Assembly: GCF_038452275.1 (NCBI RefSeq)
Contig: NZ_CP141643.1
Coordinates: 1,798,001-1,862,000, forward strand
Direction of reading: 5' to 3'
Source of the DNA: Corynebacterium sp. BD556
GTDB lineage: Bacteria > Actinomycetota > Actinomycetes > Mycobacteriales > Mycobacteriaceae
DNA length: 64,000 nt
Part shown: in pieces, positions 32,086 to 41,245 of the stretch
Layout: the number at the start of each line of letters is the position of its first letter
Numbering within the stretch: position 1 is the first letter of the stretch
The notes under the pieces: generated by a model
Told to the model about the DNA's origin: nothing
The model's database searches: none
What the model saw: only the letters and a program-made list of their open reading frames with translations
Made by a program: the position numbers and the translations under genes

Positions 32086-32883
32086 ATGCCCGAAGGTCAC
32101 GTTCTGCACCGGCTTGCCCGCGAGTTCAACGCCCGTTACCGCGGCGTCGACCTGGAGGTTTCCTCCCCTCAGGGACGTTTCGACGCTTCTCCCATCGCCG
32201 CTTCCCGCCTTGAGGGTGCAATGGCTGCAGGTAAGCATCTTTTCCTCACCTTCAGCACGGGCGACATTGTCTACGTCCACCTGGGTTTAATCGGGTCGCT
32301 GCGTTTCGAGCCGACCGATCACGTGTGGGGGCAGATCCGGTTGCGCGTGAACAACGGGCGTGAGGCCGCGAATTTGCGGGGGCCGCAGTTTTGTCGGTAT
32401 CTTTCGCCGTTTCAGGTGGAGGAAATCCTCGCGCGCACCGGGGAGGACCCGCTGCGCGCAGACGCGGACCCGCAGCGGGTGTGGGACAAGGTGCACGCTT
32501 CTCGACGCCCCATCGGCTCCCTGCTCATGGATCAGCGACTTTTTGCCGGGGTGGGCAACATTTACCGGGCCGAGCCGCTGTTTCGCTTGGGTATATCACC
32601 TTTTCTACCCGGTTGTGACCTGCAGCGCGATCAGTTCGAGGCGCTGTGGGCGGATCTGGTGGAGTTGATGAACTACGGGGTGGAGCACGGCCGAATCGAC
32701 ACGGTGCGCCCTGAACATTTGCCGGAGGCGATGGGGCGTGACCCGCGCGCCGACGACCATGGCGGTGAGGTCTACGTCTATCGCCGCGCTGGAGAGCCGT
32801 GCCACGTGTGCTTTAGTCCCATTGCCGTGCGTCAAATGGAGGGCCGCAACTTGTTCTGGTGTCCTCGCTGCCAGCCTACGTAG
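32086..32883 (+). CDS. nei: Fpg/Nei-family DNA glycosylase (endonuclease VIII type)
   Basis: A 265-residue base-excision enzyme for oxidised bases. The N-terminus MPEGH has E rather than the L of Fpg (PELPE), as in Nei and actinobacterial Nei2. The helix-two-turn-helix segment reads DQRLFAGVGNIYRAE and the C-terminal zinc finger has CHVC and CPRC. It starts nine bases after the RraA gene and is followed nine bases later by the NAD(P)HX repair gene, so the three are probably an operon. Confidence 0.9.
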   Translation: MPEGHVLHRLAREFNARYRGVDLEVSSPQGRFDASPIAASRLEGAMAAGKHLFLTFSTGDIVYVHLGLIGSLRFEPTDHVWGQIRLRVNNGREAANLRGPQFCRYLSPFQVEEILARTGEDPLRADADPQRVWDKVHASRRPIGSLLMDQRLFAGVGNIYRAEPLFRLGISPFLPGCDLQRDQFEALWADLVELMNYGVEHGRIDTVRPEHLPEAMGRDPRADDHGGEVYVYRRAGEPCHVCFSPIAVRQMEGRNLFWCPRCQPT

Positions 32884-32892
32884 CATGGCCCC

Positions 32893-34404
32893 ATGGTGCA
32901 TAAGGCGTACACAGCTCAACAGATCCGCGCGGCGGAGAAGCCCCTGCTTGACGGCTCCGACACGTTGATGAAATCCGCCGCCCACGCGGTGGCGCGCGTG
33001 GCCGAGGCGATGCTTCAAGGCCCGTCGCGCGTTGTTGTGCTCGCGGGCAAAGGCGGCAACGGCGGCGATGCGCTGTACGCGGGCGCGGAGTTGGCCTTGG
33101 CTGGCCACCGTGTGGAGGCGTGGTGTGTGTTCGGCGCAGCGCACTCCCGCGCGCTTGAGGCTTTTTCCGACGCGGGCGGCACGCTTGTCGACGCCCCCCG
33201 TTTCCCCGCCGACCTCCTCATCGACGGTGTTGTGGGCCTCGGCGCAGCGGGCAGCCTGCCTGAGTCACTCGTTGGGATCGGCGATTTAGCCGAGAAGGTG
33301 CTCGCCGTGGATGTGCCCAGCGGGATCGCCGCCGACACAGGTGAGGCGGCGCCGGTGCATATCAGTGCGGATGTCACCGTCACCTTCGGCGGGTGGCGTT
33401 TGGCCCACGCCCTGGCTGCGCAATGCGGCACTGCTTTGTTGGCTGACATTCCCCCTTTGGTGATGGATGGCTACGAGCCGACCTGGATTTCACGCGCCAC
33501 CGCGCCCGCCGAGTCTTTCGGGCTGACTGCCCTGGGCCCAGTGATTTCGGGTTCGCTTGAGCCCGGCGCGCGCGATGACAAATACACGGGAGGGGTGGTG
33601 GGCATCCGCGCTGGCAGCAGCACCTACCCGGGGGCCGCGGTGTTGTGCGCTGCGGGAGCGGTGGCTGCCACTTCGGCCATGGTGCGCTACGCCGGGCCGC
33701 AGGCTGCTGAGGTCGTCCGCGCCCATCCCGAGATTGTGGTGGCGTCGAGGCTTGAGGACACAGGCCGGGTTCATGCTTGGGTGTACGGCCCCGGCGCCGG
33801 GGATGGGGCCAGCGAGCTTGAGTGGCTCTTGGCGCGCCGTGAGCCTTTGCTTATCGACGCCGACGGGATTAGCCTTTTGGCCCGCCACGAACACCTGCGG
33901 CTCAGGCTTCGCCAGCGTGAGAGTTACACGGTGTTAACCCCTCACGACGGGGAGGCCGCACGTCTCGGGGAGTCTGCGGGTGTGATTGCCTCCGACCGTT
34001 TCACCGAAGCTAAACAGCTCGCAGATCTTCTGCACTGCACTGTTGTGCGCAAGGGTCGTGCAAGCATCATTGCGCGGGCCGGCAACCGGCCTTCTTATGT
34101 CGTGGATGCGGGCAATTCTTGGGCGGCAACTCCTGGTTCGGGCGATGTGCTCGCTGGGGTGGCCGGGGCGCGGTTGGCTCGTGCGGCAGTCATGGGCGCG
34201 GATGCCGACGACGCCATCTTCCACGCCGTTCAGGTCCACGGTCTGGCGGCGAAGCTGGCGGCGGAGACAAAGTTTGGGCCGGCGCCGACCTGTGCAAGCG
34301 GCATCGCCGCACACATCCGGGAGGCGACCGCGTTGCTCACTGAAAAACAGCCGTCTCAGCACCCACGATCCGGGGCGGATGAGACGGCTGGTATCTGGTG
34401 CTGA
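32893..34404 (+). CDS. nnr: Bifunctional NAD(P)HX epimerase/dehydratase
   Basis: A 503-residue fusion that repairs hydrated NAD(P)H. The N-terminal epimerase (YjeF_N, about 1-205) has GKGGNGGDALYAG and VDVPSGIAADTG. The C-terminal ADP-dependent dehydratase of ribokinase fold (about 225-480) has YTGGVVGIRAGSSTYPGAA, LIDADG, LTPHDGEAARL and PGSGDVLAG. Both active sites look complete. The last 20 codons overlap a terminator that serves the opposing ABC operon (34343-34390). Confidence 0.93.
   Translation: MVHKAYTAQQIRAAEKPLLDGSDTLMKSAAHAVARVAEAMLQGPSRVVVLAGKGGNGGDALYAGAELALAGHRVEAWCVFGAAHSRALEAFSDAGGTLVDAPRFPADLLIDGVVGLGAAGSLPESLVGIGDLAEKVLAVDVPSGIAADTGEAAPVHISADVTVTFGGWRLAHALAAQCGTALLADIPPLVMDGYEPTWISRATAPAESFGLTALGPVISGSLEPGARDDKYTGGVVGIRAGSSTYPGAAVLCAAGAVAATSAMVRYAGPQAAEVVRAHPEIVVASRLEDTGRVHAWVYGPGAGDGASELEWLLARREPLLIDADGISLLARHEHLRLRLRQRESYTVLTPHDGEAARLGESAGVIASDRFTEAKQLADLLHCTVVRKGRASIIARAGNRPSYVVDAGNSWAATPGSGDVLAGVAGARLARAAVMGADADDAIFHAVQVHGLAAKLAAETKFGPAPTCASGIAAHIREATALLTEKQPSQHPRSGADETAGIWC
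34343..34390 (-). terminator. Terminator of the hrtBA operon, inside the nnr coding region
   Basis: CAGCCGTCTCA (34348-34358) and TGAGACGGCTG (34380-34390) form an 11-bp perfect stem. Read on the minus strand it is followed by TTTTTC, so it ends the leftward hrtBA transcript. It lies within the 3' end of the convergent nnr gene. Confidence 0.8.
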
Positions 34405-34434
34405 AGGGGCAGGCGCGGCTGCTTGTGCGTGGCG

Positions 34435-35091
34435 TTACACGGTGGCCGTTTCTAGCTCCATTACCTTACCGTCGCGCACTCCCACCACGTGGTCCTCTGA
34501 GGCGATGAGGGAACGGTCGTGGGTGACGAAGGCGCCGGCGATGCCGCGCTCGGTGACGAGGTTGCGCAGCAGGGCGACAATTTCGTGGGAGCGCTCCGAG
34601 TCAAGCGCCGCTGTCGGCTCGTCGGCCAGGATCAACACCGGATCACCCATGAGCGCACGGGCGATGCCGACGCGTTGACGCTGGCCGCCGGATAGCTGCT
34701 GCATCTTGCGGTCTCCCAGCCCGTCGAGGCCGACAGTGGCCAGCAGTTCGTCGGCGCGCTTGCGGCGCGGTTTGATTCCGCGGATGTGGTCGGTGACGAG
34801 GAGCTGATCGCGCACGTTGAGGGAGCCGATCAGGTTGGCCTGTTGAAAGATCATGCCGATTTTGTCCAGCCGGACTTGGTCGTTGACTTCGGTGCCACCG
34901 ACTAGCACCTCGCCGGAATCCGGGGTGAGCAGGCCAGCCGCGGCGGACAGCAGGGTGGATTTGCCGGAACCGGACTCGCCGAGGATGAAGGTCAGGTGGC
35001 CTGGTGTGGCTGTAAATGAAATGTTATCCAGCGCCGTGAGGCGCTCTTGGCCGTCTTGAAAAGTGACGGTGACGTTGTTCATGGTGAGCAT
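34435..35091 (-). CDS. hrtA: ABC transporter ATPase, HrtA-like haem exporter subunit
   Basis: A 218-residue MacB/LolD-type ATPase. Walker A GESGSGKST, Q-loop MIFQQANL, signature LSGGQRQRVGIARAL, Walker B VLILADEPTAALD and a switch histidine in VTHDRSL are all intact. It is directly downstream of the permease gene. The operon is divergent from a ChrSA-like two-component system; in C. glutamicum and C. diphtheriae that arrangement is the haem exporter HrtBA under ChrSA control, which is why I give this name. Confidence 0.85.
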   Translation of the reverse strand: MLTMNNVTVTFQDGQERLTALDNISFTATPGHLTFILGESGSGKSTLLSAAAGLLTPDSGEVLVGGTEVNDQVRLDKIGMIFQQANLIGSLNVRDQLLVTDHIRGIKPRRKRADELLATVGLDGLGDRKMQQLSGGQRQRVGIARALMGDPVLILADEPTAALDSERSHEIVALLRNLVTERGIAGAFVTHDRSLIASEDHVVGVRDGKVMELETATV

Positions 35092-36063
35092 TTAGGCGAT
35101 ACCTCCGAGTGCGAGCTGCGGTTCGATTTTGGTGATGGAGCGGGTGGCCAGCCAGGCGCCAGCCATGCCGAGGACCCACAGGGCCAGCGGCGGCCCGATG
35201 ATGGAAAGCAGGCTGAGGCTAAACGGTGCGACGTTGGCGGCGCCGAGACCCAAGCCGAGGGCGATTACCCCGCCTCCGATGACACCCACGGCGAGGATCA
35301 GCCCAGCTTGGCCGAGCGCGTCTTTGCGCAGGTAGGAGTTCGAGGCGCCGATGGCCTTCAAAATCGCCAGGTCGCGGGTGCGTTGGATTGTCCAGACGGT
35401 GAGGAAAGCGACGGTGACGAGGGCGGCGATGACGTAGAGGAAGCCCTGGATCATCAGCAGGGATCCTTGCTCGGAGCCGTAGGCCGGCAGTGCGTTGAAG
35501 GATTGGTTCAGCTTCATCCCCGAATCATCGGTGTTTAGCAGCACTGTGCCGTCGGCATCAGTGTGCATTGCCTGTTGCCAGGTTGCGGTGGGCACCCAGA
35601 TGACGGGGGAGTGGGAGTAGTAGAGGTCGTCGGCAAGCGCATCAATGCTTGTCGACGCCCCACCGATTTCCACCTTGTCACCCTCCGTAAGGTCCAGGCC
35701 GCGCGAGGCGATAGCCGCGCTGCCCAGCGTTTGCCCGTCGGGCAGTGTGGTTCCCTCCGGCAGGCCGAGCACGGCAACGGATTCCTCAGAACCGTTAGCC
35801 TTGCGCATGAGTGTTTGCCCAGTGCCCAGCGGGGTCGCACCTGCGGTGGCGTCGACACGTGAGGTGGTGTACGAAGGCTCGTCCATGTCCTGGAAGGTCA
35901 CGGACTGCGGGTTGAGTGCTTCGAGAGCGGACGTGTTTTGCTTGGCCAAACCAGCGGTCAGCCCCGTCAGCATGACAACGAGAAGTGTGATCAGCCCGAC
36001 GACGCCAACGATGAGGCTGAAGCGCCCCTTGGCGGATGTGATTTCTCTGATTCCTACGAACAT
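35092..36063 (-). CDS. hrtB: ABC transporter permease, HrtB-like haem exporter subunit
   Basis: A 323-residue FtsX/MacB-type permease. One N-terminal membrane helix (about 17-40) is followed by an external domain (about 45-205) and three C-terminal helices (about 210-235, 253-280 and 288-312). The cytoplasmic coupling sequence RTRDLAILKAIGAS is typical of FtsX-like permeases. It overlaps nothing and is immediately followed by hrtA. Export of haem or a related toxic compound is inferred from synteny with ChrSA. Confidence 0.83.
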   Translation of the reverse strand: MFVGIREITSAKGRFSLIVGVVGLITLLVVMLTGLTAGLAKQNTSALEALNPQSVTFQDMDEPSYTTSRVDATAGATPLGTGQTLMRKANGSEESVAVLGLPEGTTLPDGQTLGSAAIASRGLDLTEGDKVEIGGASTSIDALADDLYYSHSPVIWVPTATWQQAMHTDADGTVLLNTDDSGMKLNQSFNALPAYGSEQGSLLMIQGFLYVIAALVTVAFLTVWTIQRTRDLAILKAIGASNSYLRKDALGQAGLILAVGVIGGGVIALGLGLGAANVAPFSLSLLSIIGPPLALWVLGMAGAWLATRSITKIEPQLALGGIA

Positions 36064-36108
36064 GCCTCAATTGTGGCCCTGAACTGGGGTTTGAGGCATC
36101 GGGCGGGC

Positions 36109-36139
36109 GGTTGAAGTTCGGATCAACCGTTCGGTTGAT
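36109..36139. promoter_or_regulatory. Inverted repeats between hrtB and chrS, probable ChrA site
   Basis: ATCAACCG, TT, CGGTTGAT (36122-36139) is a perfect 8-bp inverted repeat. An overlapping GGTTGA at 36109-36114 gives a third half-site. The block lies in the 135-bp gap between the divergent hrtB and chrS starts, where ChrA controls both operons in related species. Confidence 0.65.
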
Positions 36140-36198
36140 TCGGGGGTGGTGAAAGCTCCCACGAAGCCGTGTACTGTGCGGGCACTACCGTAGAACCC

Positions 36199-37308
36199 AT
36201 GACACACACCAGCCGCATCCTCATTTTCCTTCGGGTCAGTTTGCACGTGCTCGTCGCGGTTCTGCTTGTGGTGGGTCTGTACTCGGCGTGGACCACCCCG
36301 TGGTTGATCGTCGTCGCCGGTGTCTTTTCGGCGGTGTACCTGGCGGGCACGGTGTGGCACAACGAGAACCGTCCGTACACCAGGGCCGCTGCCTGGTTGT
36401 GGCTGGCGGTTGTGTGCGCGCTGTGGGTGTCGCTGGCTGTGGCTTCGCCGGCTTTCGTCTGGCTGGAGTTTCCCCTGGTCATCGTGTCGATTTACCTGTT
36501 GCCTCTCGTGCCCGGTGTGCTTGTTTCGGTGGCGATTTTGGCTTTCACAGCCTCCATTACCTTCCCGCTGAGCTCGACGGCGGGGGTGATCGGGCCGAGC
36601 ATCGGCACGATTCTGGCGGTGTTCATCGTCCTGTCGTACAAGGCGTTGCGCGGCGAAGCTGAGCACTACAAGCAGGTTGCCCACCAGCTCCAGGCCGCAC
36701 AGCTCGAACTTGCCGCTGCGGAGCATGAAGCGGGGGTAAACCAGGAGCGGGCGCGGCTGTCGCGCGAGGTACACGACACGATGGCCCAAGGGTTGAGCTC
36801 TATCGTGTTGCTTGGCCGCGCGCTGGACAAGCAGATTACGGATGATGCTGCGCGGCGGACCCTCGATACTATCCGCCAAGTCGCCGCTGACAATTTGGCG
36901 GAGGCGCGTCGCTTCGTCGCCGTCAACGCGGGGCCCCGCGAGCCGCTACCGCAGCGTGTTGAGAGGTTGGCTCGGGCGGCGGAGGAGCGCCAGCGTGCCC
37001 TTGGGGCGCCGCTGCGGGTGCGCGTTAGTGTGGTGGAGGTGGGGGAGCCGGTGGCGTCGATAAGCGAGCGCGTCGTGCGCGAAGGTTTGAGCAACGTGGT
37101 GCAGCACGCGGGCGCCACCGAGGCTGTGGTCACGGTAGATAAGCTTGGCGAGGTAGTCACCGTCGACATTTTTGACAACGGGCGTGGCATTACCGGGCCT
37201 GAAGGTTTCGGCCTTAAGGGCCTGCGCGCACGTGTCGAGGAAGCGGGCGGCGAACTGACAGTGGAAGGCAATGTGCTCGCCGCGACGATCCCGCTCATGG
37301 AGCGCTAG
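36199..37308 (+). CDS. chrS: Sensor histidine kinase, ChrS/HrrS-like
   Basis: A 369-residue membrane kinase. Five or six N-terminal helices (residues about 8-145) with hardly any external loops suggest sensing within the membrane, as in haem-responsive HrrS and ChrS. The dimerisation/phosphoacceptor segment is LSREVHDTMAQGLSSIVLL with H192 as phosphosite (HisKA_3). The ATPase domain has REGLSNVVQHAGA (N box) and DNGRGI...GFGLKGLRARVEE (G boxes). I use the ATG at 36199 (MTHTSRILIF). Its response regulator follows after 121 bp. Confidence 0.85.
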   Translation: MTHTSRILIFLRVSLHVLVAVLLVVGLYSAWTTPWLIVVAGVFSAVYLAGTVWHNENRPYTRAAAWLWLAVVCALWVSLAVASPAFVWLEFPLVIVSIYLLPLVPGVLVSVAILAFTASITFPLSSTAGVIGPSIGTILAVFIVLSYKALRGEAEHYKQVAHQLQAAQLELAAAEHEAGVNQERARLSREVHDTMAQGLSSIVLLGRALDKQITDDAARRTLDTIRQVAADNLAEARRFVAVNAGPREPLPQRVERLARAAEERQRALGAPLRVRVSVVEVGEPVASISERVVREGLSNVVQHAGATEAVVTVDKLGEVVTVDIFDNGRGITGPEGFGLKGLRARVEEAGGELTVEGNVLAATIPLMER

Positions 37309-37429
37309 TTGTTGCACCCGAAAACCTTGGGTGACGGCTTTGTGGGCTCACTTCGGCATCTTTGCCGCTTAGCAATCACCAGCCTGATGGATATGCTGGG
37401 AGACGTTGATTCCTCTCAAGGAGCGCTGA

Positions 37430-38029
37430 ATGATTCGCGTGATGCTTATCGACGACCACCCGGTCGTGCGCGCCGGTCTGCGCGCCGTGTTGGATTCCTT
37501 CGGTGACATTGAAGTCGTAGCTGAAGGCGCTTCCGGCGATGTCGAGGTGCCTGAAGATGTAGACGTTGTGGTCAGCGACATTCAGATGCCCGGCGCGGAC
37601 GGTATCGCCCTGACTGCGCGCTTGAGTCAGGCCGGTGGGCCACCGGTGCTCATCCTTACCACCTACGACACGCAGGCCGATGTTGTCGCCGCCGTGGAGG
37701 CCGGCGCGTTGGGCTACCTGCTCAAAGACGCGCCCGAAAGCGAACTACATGACGCCGTCCTCTCCGCCGCCCAAGGCAAAAGGGTACTGTCTGCCCAGGT
37801 TGCGGGTGTGTTGGCTGAGCGCGTGATGCGCCCTGAGGAAGCGTTGTCCTCCCGCGAAATTGAGATCCTGCAGGCGCTGCAGACGGGGGCGTCGAACCGG
37901 GAGATCGCCAACCGTTTATTCATCTCGGAGGCGACGGTGAAAACCCATTTGATCCACGTCTACTCCAAGCTGGGTGTGGACAACCGCACCGCGGCGGTGG
38001 ACAAGGCGCGGGAGAGAAAGATTATCTGA
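37430..38029 (+). CDS. chrA: Response regulator, ChrA-like (NarL/LuxR family)
   Basis: A 199-residue regulator: receiver domain (1-120) with D8, D9, phosphoacceptor D50 (VVVSDIQMP) and K99, then a LuxR-type helix-turn-helix (LSSREIEILQALQTGASNREIANRLFISEATVKTH split over about 140-178). AAGGAG precedes the ATG. With ChrS it should switch on hrtBA when haem is in excess. The 121-bp gap from chrS contains TATGCT as a possible -10, so it may have its own promoter. Confidence 0.87.
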   Translation: MIRVMLIDDHPVVRAGLRAVLDSFGDIEVVAEGASGDVEVPEDVDVVVSDIQMPGADGIALTARLSQAGGPPVLILTTYDTQADVVAAVEAGALGYLLKDAPESELHDAVLSAAQGKRVLSAQVAGVLAERVMRPEEALSSREIEILQALQTGASNREIANRLFISEATVKTHLIHVYSKLGVDNRTAAVDKARERKII

Positions 38030-38030
38030 C

Positions 38031-38927
38031 ATGCAATCCATTACCGTGGTTGGATCTATCAACGCGGACCTGTTTGTTTTAGTGGGACGCCACCCGATCC
38101 CCGGGGAAACGCTCATCGGCCGCGCTGGTGGGGTGTCCGCCGGCGGCAAGGGAGCGAATCAGGCCGTCGCCGCCGCTTTACTGGGCGCCGATGTGCGCAT
38201 GATCGGCGCTGTCGGCGATGACACGTATGCCGATGCCGCACTCGAACACTTGCGCTGCTGTGGGGTGGATCTTGCTGCGGTGGCGGTGGAAAAAGGCGCG
38301 ACTGGCCTAGCTGTGATCACGGTGTCCGATGATGGGGAAAACACCATCATTGTGGTGCCTGGGGCCAATGCCGCCATCGACGATGTTCGCGTGGGTGAAA
38401 ACGCGGCGGCCATCGCCGCGGCGGACATTGTCCTTGTGCAAGGCGAGATCCCCGCCTCGGGCTTTCGCGCCGCGGTGGCCGCGGCAACTGGGCGGGTGGT
38501 GGTCAACCTCGCGCCGGTGGTGCCTGTCAACCACGACGCTTTGCTGGCCGCCGACCCGCTGGTGGTCAACGAGCACGAGGCCCGGGCAGTGCTGGAAATG
38601 TTCGAAGCCACCCCGGGCGAGACTGAGGAGGACATGGCGGCGGCGCTGGTTAGTTTGGGTTTCACCTCCGCTGTGGTCACCCGCGGCGCACGAGGTGCTG
38701 TCGTCGCCGACGAGGCCGGGGTGGTGGCCATCGAACCCGTCAAGGTGCAGACGGTGGATTCTACGGGGGCAGGCGATGCTTTCGTCGGTGCGCTCGTCGC
38801 CCGTCTCGCTTTCGGTGATGAGCTGGTTGCGGCTGCTCGTTTCGCCTCCCGCGTCGGGGCCTTTGCCGCCACCCGGCGCGGCGCCCAAGTTTCCTACCCG
38901 GGCGCAGGCGATGAGCTACCGGGCTGA
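38031..38927 (+). CDS. rbsK: Ribokinase-like PfkB sugar kinase
   Basis: A 298-residue kinase. PfkB signatures are GGKGANQAVAAALLGA near the N-terminus and DSTGAGDAFVGALVARL near the C-terminus (catalytic Asp in GAGD). The start VVGSINADLFVLVGRHPIPGET is typical of ribokinase. The ATG is one base after the chrA stop, so translation is probably coupled, an odd partnership with a haem-responsive system. Its end overlaps the convergent MFS gene by 12 bp. Confidence 0.88.
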   Translation: MQSITVVGSINADLFVLVGRHPIPGETLIGRAGGVSAGGKGANQAVAAALLGADVRMIGAVGDDTYADAALEHLRCCGVDLAAVAVEKGATGLAVITVSDDGENTIIVVPGANAAIDDVRVGENAAAIAAADIVLVQGEIPASGFRAAVAAATGRVVVNLAPVVPVNHDALLAADPLVVNEHEARAVLEMFEATPGETEEDMAAALVSLGFTSAVVTRGARGAVVADEAGVVAIEPVKVQTVDSTGAGDAFVGALVARLAFGDELVAAARFASRVGAFAATRRGAQVSYPGAGDELPG

Positions 38928-40115
38928 TTTAGCGCTGAGCAACCTCAGTGCCAGCAGTGCCGCTGTCGCCCACGCCACGACGCACAGCCCGAGGGTGAGC
39001 AAATGGTTAGAGCCGAGGGCGACCAGGGGGGCGGCTGTGCCCGCCACGATGAACTGGAAAAAGCCCATCGCCCCGTTGCCGGCGCCGGAGCCTATGTCGC
39101 GGACGGTTTCCACACCTAGAGCGGTGGCGTTGGGCATAATGAGCCCGGCCATGAGGGAAAAGACCGCCAGGAAGGGAATGACCAAGACGAGTGGCGGGTG
39201 GAAGCGCGAGAGCACCAGCAGGGCGGCACCCGCGAGAAGGTCTGCCGCAAGGGCTACACGCAACAAGGTGTGGGGGGAAAAACGGTTGACGGCGCGGATA
39301 TTGAGCATGTTTGAGACAGGCAGCAGCAGCGCCATAGACCCGAAGATCACGCCGTAGAGGGCGGGGGAGACACCGAGCTGCGACTGCAGCACCAGTGGGG
39401 AGCCCGAAATGTAGCTAAAGAGGGCGCCGAAGCCCATACCGGAAGCCAACATGTAGCCGACGAACTCGGGTCGCTTCAGGCAGAGCCAAATGCGGGGAAA
39501 CAGATTCCGCACCGCCCCTGCGGAACGGTTGGCAACCGGCAGGGTTTCCTTGATCCACAACACACCGACCAGCACTTGGAGCAGGTTGATGATGGCGAGC
39601 AACCAGAACACGCCGCGCCAGCCGAAGGTGGGCAGCAACAAACTTCCCACGACGGGGGCGATGGCGGGGGCGAAGCCGGTAATCGCCATCATGACGGAGA
39701 AGGCTTTGGCTGCTTCGTTGCCGTGGGCGATGTCGGGGATTATCGCGCGGGCGACAACCATCGCGGTTCCTCCGGCTAGTCCTTGGAGCATGCGTGCGGC
39801 GATGAGGAACTCTATCGAGGGCGCGATCGCGCACAGTACGGAGGCAACAAAAAAGACCGCCGAGGCGGTGACTATCGGTCTTTTGCGGCCGGTTGAGTCC
39901 GAGATGGCTCCGAGCAAAAGGTTGCCCACCGCCATGCCCACCATGAACCCGGTGATGGTGAACTGGGTCATGGCGGCCGTGGTATTGAGGTCCTCGGCGA
40001 GCGTTGGCAAGCCAGGCAGATACATGTCGATGCCTAGCGGACCAGCAGCGGTCATCAACGCGAGCGCTGCGAGCAGGCCAGTGCTTAAGTTCTTCACTGC
40101 TTCATTCGTAGTCAT
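38916..40115 (-). CDS. Bcr/CflA-type MFS drug exporter
   Basis: A 399-residue twelve-helix exporter. GIDMYLPGLPTLAEDL in helix 1 is the Bcr/CflA hallmark, followed by LLGAISDSTGRKRP (motif A) and MLQGLAGGTAMVVARAIIPD (motif B region). The start at 40115 (MTTNEAVKN) avoids a long upstream extension that would run through the divergent pirin gene. Drug substrate unknown. Confidence 0.9.
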   Translation of the reverse strand: MTTNEAVKNLSTGLLAALALMTAAGPLGIDMYLPGLPTLAEDLNTTAAMTQFTITGFMVGMAVGNLLLGAISDSTGRKRPIVTASAVFFVASVLCAIAPSIEFLIAARMLQGLAGGTAMVVARAIIPDIAHGNEAAKAFSVMMAITGFAPAIAPVVGSLLLPTFGWRGVFWLLAIINLLQVLVGVLWIKETLPVANRSAGAVRNLFPRIWLCLKRPEFVGYMLASGMGFGALFSYISGSPLVLQSQLGVSPALYGVIFGSMALLLPVSNMLNIRAVNRFSPHTLLRVALAADLLAGAALLVLSRFHPPLVLVIPFLAVFSLMAGLIMPNATALGVETVRDIGSGAGNGAMGFFQFIVAGTAAPLVALGSNHLLTLGLCVVAWATAALLALRLLSAKSAR

Positions 40116-40151
40116 GTCAACAGCCCTATGCAAGATGTAGTCTAGGGTCTT

Positions 40152-41228
40152 ATGAGCAATGTGGAATCCAGTCCAGCAGAGTATCTCCTGGAGGACGGCG
40201 GACAGGCCCAACCGGATCAATCCTGCCCCGGCGCGAAGGTGGAGATCATAACGTCTCGGGATGTGCCCCTCGGTGGGCCGCGCGCGATGACGGTGCGCCG
40301 CACGCTGCCGCAACGCAAGCGCTCCATGATTGGGGCGTGGTGCTTCGCGGACCACTACGGCCCGGACTTCGTCGCCGCCACGGGCGGGATGGATGTTGCG
40401 CCGCACCCGCACACCGGTTTGCAAACCGTATCTTGGCTGTTCGAGGGTGAAATCCAACACGTCGACTCTGGCGGAAACCGCGGCTTGGTGCGCCCCGGCG
40501 AGGTCAATCTCATGACCTCAGGGGCAGGCATCTGCCACTCGGAGACGTCCACCAAAGAGACAAGGATTTTGCACGGTGTGCAACTGTGGGTGGCGCTGCC
40601 CTCCTCGGCCCGCGAGACCGCCCCCCGCGCTTTCGAACACTATGAGCCGGAGCCTTTCGCGTTGACGGGTTTGGACGCGTCGCGAAGCGCTGGCGAAGCC
40701 CGCGTGTTCATCGGCGAGCTTTTCGGCCAGTCAAGCCCCGTGTCTACCTACACCCCACTTTTGGGGGCTGAGCTGAAGGTCGCGCCGGGCCAGGAGTTCG
40801 TCGTCGCGGTCAATCCTGAGTTTGAACACGGCTTGCTTGTCGACGACGAAGGGATCCAACTCGAAGGCATCGACGTGCCTTCCGGGGCCATCGCTTACAC
40901 GGGTGTGGGCGAAAAAACGTTGACGGTGCGCAACACCTCGGACCGTGAGGTGCTTGCCGTGTTGCTCGGTGGGCAACCTTTCGGCGAGGAAATCCTCATG
41001 TGGTGGAACTTCGTGGCCCGCGACTATGCGGAAATTGAGCAGTTCAGGCAGCAGTGGCAGGAACGTTCGGAGCGCTTCGGTGTGGTGGAGGGCTACGTCG
41101 GCCACGGCGGGCCGAACAAGAACTCTGACGGGTTGAGTTGGTTGCCGGCGCCGGCGTTGCCGAACGCCTCCATCAAACCGCGCGATAATCCGCCGCCGGT
41201 CGCTCGGCCGAGCCAAGACGGCCAGTAG
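40152..41228 (+). CDS. Pirin-family protein
   Basis: A 358-residue bicupin. The N-terminal cupin has the metal motif APHPHTGLQTVSWLFEGE and the matching CHSE further on; the C-terminal cupin is less conserved. The usual length is near 290, and the extra sequence is a C-terminal helical tail (WWNFVARDYAEIEQFRQQW and beyond) plus a proline-rich end. Pirins act as quercetinases or redox cofactors. TAGTCT at 40138-40143 could be a -10 box only a few bases before the ATG, suggesting a leaderless mRNA. Divergent from the exporter. Confidence 0.87.
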   Translation: MSNVESSPAEYLLEDGGQAQPDQSCPGAKVEIITSRDVPLGGPRAMTVRRTLPQRKRSMIGAWCFADHYGPDFVAATGGMDVAPHPHTGLQTVSWLFEGEIQHVDSGGNRGLVRPGEVNLMTSGAGICHSETSTKETRILHGVQLWVALPSSARETAPRAFEHYEPEPFALTGLDASRSAGEARVFIGELFGQSSPVSTYTPLLGAELKVAPGQEFVVAVNPEFEHGLLVDDEGIQLEGIDVPSGAIAYTGVGEKTLTVRNTSDREVLAVLLGGQPFGEEILMWWNFVARDYAEIEQFRQQWQERSERFGVVEGYVGHGGPNKNSDGLSWLPAPALPNASIKPRDNPPPVARPSQDGQ

Positions 41229-41245
41229 CCGATAGAGTCGCAGGT

